Shown here: piece after piece, positions 59,601 to 64,000 of the stretch | How positions within the stretch are numbered: position 1 is the first letter of the stretch | Layout of the letters: each line of letters begins with the position of its first letter | Source: Rhodamnia argentea | Lineage: Eukaryota > Streptophyta > Magnoliopsida > Myrtales > Myrtaceae | Assembly (NCBI RefSeq): GCF_020921035.1 | Contig: NC_063151.1 | Coordinates: 34,602,934 to 34,666,933, forward strand | Length of the DNA: 64,000 bases | Reading direction: 5' to 3' | Notes under the pieces: model-generated | Told to the model about the DNA's origin: nothing | What the model saw: only the letters and a program-made list of their open reading frames with translations | Database searches by the model: none | Made by a program: the position numbers and the translations under genes

Positions 59601-62600
59601 GGAAGCTTGGTTGCAAACCAGTAGCTACTCCGATTGAGCCAAACCAGAGACTAGCAGAAGCAAAAGAGGAGGCAGCAGTGGATAGAGAAATGTATCAGCG
59701 ATTGGTGAGAAAGTTGATTTACCTTGCTCATACCCAACCAGATATCTCCTATGCAGTAAGCTTGATTAGTCAATTTATGCATAATCCAAAGGAGACACAT
59801 CTACAAGCTGCTCATCGAGTCCTACACTGCTTGAAAGGGAGCCCAAGAAAGGGAGTATTATTCAAGAAGAGTTCCGATCTCAAGCTCGAGGCTTATAGAC
59901 ATGCGGATTATGCTGGATCAGTAGTTGACAGGAGGTCTACAACTGGTTCTTGTACCTTCCTTGAAGGTAACTTGGAGAAGTAAAAAACAGAATGTGGTGG
60001 CAAGATCTAGTGCAGAATCTGAGTTTAGGGCAGCAGCTCAAGGAATATGTGAGCTATTGTGGCTCAAGATCATTCTTGATGACTTGAAGGTTGAGTGGCA
60101 GAGTCCTATGAAGCTGTATTGCTACAATAAATCTGCTATTAATATTGCTCATAATCCTGTGCATAGGATGAAGCATATTGAGATTGATAGACACTTCATC
60201 AAGGAGAAACTTGAAGGACTGATTTGCTTGTCTTATGTCCCGTCAGAACAGCAAGTGGCAGATGTCTTGACCAAAGGGCTTAATGGTGGAAGTTTTCACG
60301 AGCTAGTTACCAAGCAGGGAATGGTAGATATCTATTCACCAGCTTGAGGGGGAGTGTTGAGCTGTAAAGCTGATTGTTAGGAGTAGAGTCTAGTCAAATC
60401 CCATAAATCGTGGGATTATAATTGCTCTTTTATTTAGGCTTTGTTTCCTTTTTTGTTTGCTAGGATTTCTATGTGTATTAGCCTACAATACTGTTAAGGC
60501 AGCAGAAAACATGAATGAGAATAAGAATTTCTCTCCATCAAATTCTCACAAAAAAATCACAATGTTGTGCATTAGAACATCAAAGTAGAGCATAAAGACA
60601 TAAAAACAGAATGAACAAAAGGATTACTTCTCTCTATACCAACTTCAAAACCCTGACCATGGATTTGAGAGAAAGTTCCAAAGCCACGCGAAAGGTGGAA
60701 AGTTAGAATGCACAAGAGGATTAGAGCAGAAAAAATGGATAAATAGATAATTTCCATGGTCATAATTTCAAAACAAATTGCAACTCATCAACTAGAACAA
60801 AAAACAGCCATCACAGGTTTAGAATAACCTTTCACCTGCCATAGTTCTTCAGTCACAAAGGGCATGAACGGATGCAGCAATCTCAATATATTATCAAAAA
60901 CATACAATAGAACGGCCTGTGCAACTGAAGCTATCGAGTGACTCCCCTTGTGGTAAAGCCGAGCTTTACTTGTTTCAATGTACCTAAAAGCATGACAGTG
61001 AGAAAATTACACTCAAGCAAATGGAAAAAGGATAAAAAGTTCATGCAAAGAAGCCATAGTCACTTATCCAAAGCTAGTTCTTACAAAAGAAAGCATACCA
61101 ATCTCAAACACGTTTTCCCTTAAAAAAACAGTTTTTCTAAAGTATTCACTGCAGAACTACGTGTTCATTAAACAAAAATGTACAGGTAGATGAGTTGATT
61201 GCCTATTAGACTTTATATACATCAATCACTTATAGCTTAGCCATATTTACCTGTCGGAGATGTGATGAAAGTCCTGTTAACAGAATTTTGAAGAACGTGA
61301 TTCCTTATTTCTCATGTCATAAGATACCACGCTGCGAAGATCTCTCTCCTCTCCTACTAAAATTTCATTTCTAATAAGTCCTTGGGGGGGCTTGCAGCAA
61401 TAGACACATGAATATCAGTCTCCCTTTGTGGAAAAAAGTTCTTTCCTAGTAGACTATTTATTCAATGTTATCGGATTGCTATAATCCCCTTGCAAACTGA
61501 GATTCGGGTAAATTCTCCGGGTTTTGAGTACATATCTTTGGTTGCAATCCCATCAACCCAACCTCTAGCTTGATCAATTTTAACAAGTCGTTATAAGCTC
61601 ACAAACAATTATAGAACAACCTAAGCTAACTGACTTTAAACTCATAAATAACAACTTGGATTCATGAAGCTCTTAGTTTATATACTTATATTGTCATGGT
61701 TGCACTTATTTATGACTAATGAAAAAAATAGTAGAGAAATTTATTATCCCCAAAGTTCATAACAGTTCAGTCCAAATGAATACTTGGAAGAACCACAACT
61801 CAAATCTACAAACCAAGACTTTTTTTAATAGGTAATTGAGAATCTACAAAAGGACGCCAAGGGGGTGCAAACACATAACCAAAATGAGCTCATTTACGTA
61901 AAAAGCATATACAATGTCAATCAATGTATTCCACAAGTCTCCACAGTACCAAAAGTGTAAGAACTGCAATGTTGACCACTAGCATGCCTCATTCTTGTTC
62001 CTGTACCCATTGCATGATGAATAAAGTAAGCGACTCTGACAACTATGATGCAGACAGTAGCATATCAAAAGATTACCAATGCATCATGAAATTTATGGCT
62101 AGATCTATTCCACTCAAATTCATGGACTAGCAATGTACTTCAAGACGTGGAAAGAATGAGAATTTATGTGCTGCCTAAGATTCTAGGTCCATTCAATATG
62201 AGCAGAGTCAGGATTCCGTCAAAATAAAATAAGACATGGACCTAATTGATCTGGATGGTAATATCTTTGTCGATAGTGATTCATTGGTTTATTGTTCAAG
62301 GGAAACAAGCAACTCCAAGACCATCAGAAAGGGGAAAGCAGCAAAACTTTGATGACAAGAACCCAAATACTGTCACAATTGTTTTTGAGAGAAATATTTT
62401 TGGCTTTGATGATTGGGGGTACTATTCGAGAGAAGCAAACAACTCCAAGACCCAAAAAGGAAAGAAAGAGGGAACCAATAAAAGGCTAACGACATTCTGC
62501 ATCATTGAGTTTCACATTTCGATCTCGAAGAACATTTCTCTGAATGAAACTTGTTCAAGCTTATATGCTCCAGAGAGATAATGAAACTTTCATAAAATGC

Positions 62601-63886
62601 ACAACATACCAGTCGGCGAAATCACCCCAAAAGAAATCATATGTTTCTCTTCCAACGTCGCCGAAGAAGAACTTGTCATAACTTGCGGTGACCGCATCAA
62701 TAAGCAAATGCAGTTTAGAGACCTGAAAAGTCGAAGGTGTCAGACTCCATCTGGAGTAAGAAACATGACCAAGTGCCAAAAAATAATAATAATAATATTC
62801 TCAAGTTACTCACCACCCAACATTCTGGTAAAGGTAGCCTGAGCAAAGCCTCCTCTCGGTCAAACTGGAAAATGGGAACAAGAACTGTCATGTTTCAGGT
62901 GACATGACAGGTCAGGGTCACCCTTCTAATATATATAAGATAGCAAAAGCAAACGAGGTTTAATTTCAGTATTCAACCATAGCAAGAAATTCCATGTGAG
63001 CCCATATCTTAACTTGAGTTGAACAAGTGCTGAAGTTTCCTTTCAAATAAGAATTAGAGAGCTTCACTAATTTAAGACTGTCAGCTTCCTTCTGGCTCTC
63101 TCACACAGAAAATATGCCGCGTGGGTTAATGTAGGCATTTTATCCTAAGTCAAAGCAACCAACCCCAAATTTAGTTTCTCTCCCTGTTACCTTTACCGGT
63201 AAAGTCCAGTACACAAACAGTGATCAAAGAAAAAGTGGCTATTAGATGAATTCCAAGAATTTAAACTATTATTTCCAAAGTTGCACCAAACTGCCATAGA
63301 TGCGGCCAAACTCCAAGATACTCTTGTCCACATGAATAAAGCAAATGAAATGAAGGACAATAAAAAAACTGCACCATCAGATGGTAAAGTTACAACAAAC
63401 CCAGGAAAGAGGATGAAGAAATTAATCATAAACTGCTTCCAGATAATTCAAGATTTGTGTATGATGGTTTACAAACCAATGAAATTCTCAAACCTTATAA
63501 GCTGATATTGCTTCCCAAGCAGATATATCACTTTGATTGGGCAAATTCTGCAGCACGAATTTGCCAGCATTCCATAGTTTATTGGTGAAGGCCTTGTTAG
63601 CAGTCAACCTCTCAGTTGATAAATTAAGATCCTATGAGAAAAGCAAGTAATATTAGCAGATAGAGCTACATCTAGTATGTGCATAAAGCAGCAGATCTTT
63701 GGACATTTCATTATCTTGAAATCATCATGTACAGCCTTGAACAGATGGTAATCAATCTCCCAAGATAATACGCACCTGACCAGCAGTTCCTAAAGCAAGT
63801 GTAAAACGTAAGGCATCTGTGCCAAACTCGCCGATCGTATCAATTGGATCAATCACATTTCCCAATGTTTTTGACATTTTCCGCCC
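53627..63886 (-). CDS. EMB2247: Organellar valyl-tRNA synthetase (C-terminal part, runs off right edge)
   Basis: Ten minus-strand exons join in frame to the last 378 residues: 63886-63776, 63631-63494, 62864-62814, 62722-62610, 60983-60836, 55298-55194, 55049-54948, 54404-54332, 54195-54029 and 53755-53627. The KMSKS signature is present as [14 protein letters not shown] at the left of the fragment. The anticodon-binding domain follows ([54 protein letters not shown]). The C-terminal coiled-coil arm ([40 protein letters not shown]) fits the EMB2247-type chloroplast/mitochondrial enzyme rather than the cytosolic one. It charges tRNA-Val. The N-terminus, HIGH motif and transit peptide lie beyond 64000. 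The 5.5 kb intron 60835-55299 carries a copia element in the opposite direction. All splice junctions keep the frame. Confidence 0.95.
55625..55861 (+). repeat. 5' LTR of the copia element
   Basis: 237 bases. Compared with the 3' LTR it has about 40 extra bases near its start (agccagattttctggctg region) and, by eye, some 8-10 substitutions and small indels elsewhere. The element is therefore not recent. Confidence 0.92.
55862..55875 (+). other. Primer-binding site of the copia element
   Basis: Directly after the 5' LTR, tgatatgagagccc resembles the usual plant copia site complementary to initiator methionine tRNA (tggtatcagagc), with a few mismatches. Confidence 0.6.
56005..60347 (+). pseudogene. 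Copia gag-pol, interrupted
   Basis: The gag frame starts at 56005 and meets a stop at 56431; recognisable gag continues to 56745. The zinc-knuckle region (56789-56836) keeps its Cys/His spacing but contains an in-frame TAG. The protease motif [13 protein letters not shown] is at about 57046. The integrase zinc finger and core ([37 protein letters not shown]) lie at 57540-58240 across frameshifts. RT ([20 protein letters not shown]) begins at about 59010 with a TAG at 59147. The usual RT catalytic YVDD is replaced by YVGN at about 59409-59420. RNase H runs to 60347. Described as found; no repaired version is given. Confidence 0.93.
60344..60354 (+). other. Polypurine tract of the copia element
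   Basis: Purine run gagggggag immediately before the 3' LTR at 60355, in the expected position for plus-strand priming. Confidence 0.85.
60355..60550 (+). repeat. 3' LTR of the copia element
   Basis: 196 bases, TG...CA, shorter than the 5' LTR by the roughly 40-base segment near its start. The remainder aligns along its full length with the 5' LTR, ending 'ctctccatcaaattctcaca' in both. Confidence 0.92.
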
Positions 63887-64000
63887 CTTAAACATTTGAA
63901 AAGAATCAGGTAACAGTGGCTAAAGAAAATTACAAGCAAAAGTATGGGTACAAAATGTCCAATAAGCAGCTTCATAAGAATTACAGTGCCTATTGCTATA

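Larger units (their letters stand above)
55625..60550 (+). mobile_element. Ty1/copia LTR retrotransposon, decayed
   Basis: Complete in outline: 5' LTR 55625-55861, primer-binding-like site, gag, protease, integrase, reverse transcriptase, RNase H, polypurine tract and 3' LTR 60355-60550. Both LTRs begin TG and end CA. The insertion is flanked by AAAAA (55620-55624 and 60551-60555), a plausible 5-base target duplication. The domain order PR-INT-RT-RH defines copia. The coding part is broken by several in-frame stops and frameshifts, so the element cannot be autonomous. It lies antisense inside an intron of the valyl-tRNA synthetase gene. Confidence 0.95.

Overview
This 64 kb window is nuclear DNA of a dicotyledonous plant. 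It has intron-containing genes with GT-AG splicing, AT-rich non-coding DNA, and plant-specific families (GASA/snakin, GeBP/STOREKEEPER, GH17 with an X8 domain, organellar valyl-tRNA synthetase). The style of the repeats, long AT-rich foldback elements with the wording 'aaaaagtcctaaa...ccaattgagtc' and a GC-rich centre, resembles what I know from Eucalyptus and other Myrtaceae. That assignment is an inference from memory, not a search.

Eight protein genes could be modelled exon by exon with consistent reading frame. From left to right they are: a GPI-type beta-1,3-glucanase (+, 1073-4383); a GDSL lipase/esterase (-, 9665-11534); an Sn1-type class 3 lipase (+, 16996-20547); the DNA repair protein RAD4/XPC (+, 22185-32372, 16 exons); a GASA/snakin peptide (-, 34003-34525); a TMEM214-like ER membrane protein (-, 38579-44556, 10 exons); a GeBP-like transcription regulator (-, 51114-52235); and the C-terminal ten exons of an organellar valyl-tRNA synthetase (-, 53627-63886, continuing past the right edge). 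They are ordinary independent plant housekeeping or cell-wall genes and form no operon or pathway cluster. RAD4 and the valyl-tRNA synthetase also lie close together in Arabidopsis (At5g16630 and At5g16715, from memory), which suggests conserved microsynteny.

Between the genes lie non-autonomous transposon relics. At least four foldback elements share an arm sequence (12.83, 15.81, 36.97 and 45.11 kb). Two other foldback types occur at 5.60 and 6.36 kb. A third short-TIR family has copies at 4.69, 13.50 and 48.06 kb, and a terminal-inverted-repeat element of about 1.2 kb lies at 46.86-48.05 kb. A decayed Ty1/copia retrotransposon (55625-60550, LTRs recognisable, poly-A target duplication) sits antisense inside an intron of the valyl-tRNA synthetase gene. 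The window is also rich in local tandem duplications, including one that created an extra exon in RAD4 and one that duplicated the 3' end of the GeBP-like coding region.

I did not find a convincing undescribed biological system. The most interesting observations are the RAD4 exon duplication with its GC-AG first intron, the duplicated stop codon and splice-donor-like segment of the GeBP-like gene, and the interchangeable GC-rich cores carried by different foldback elements.
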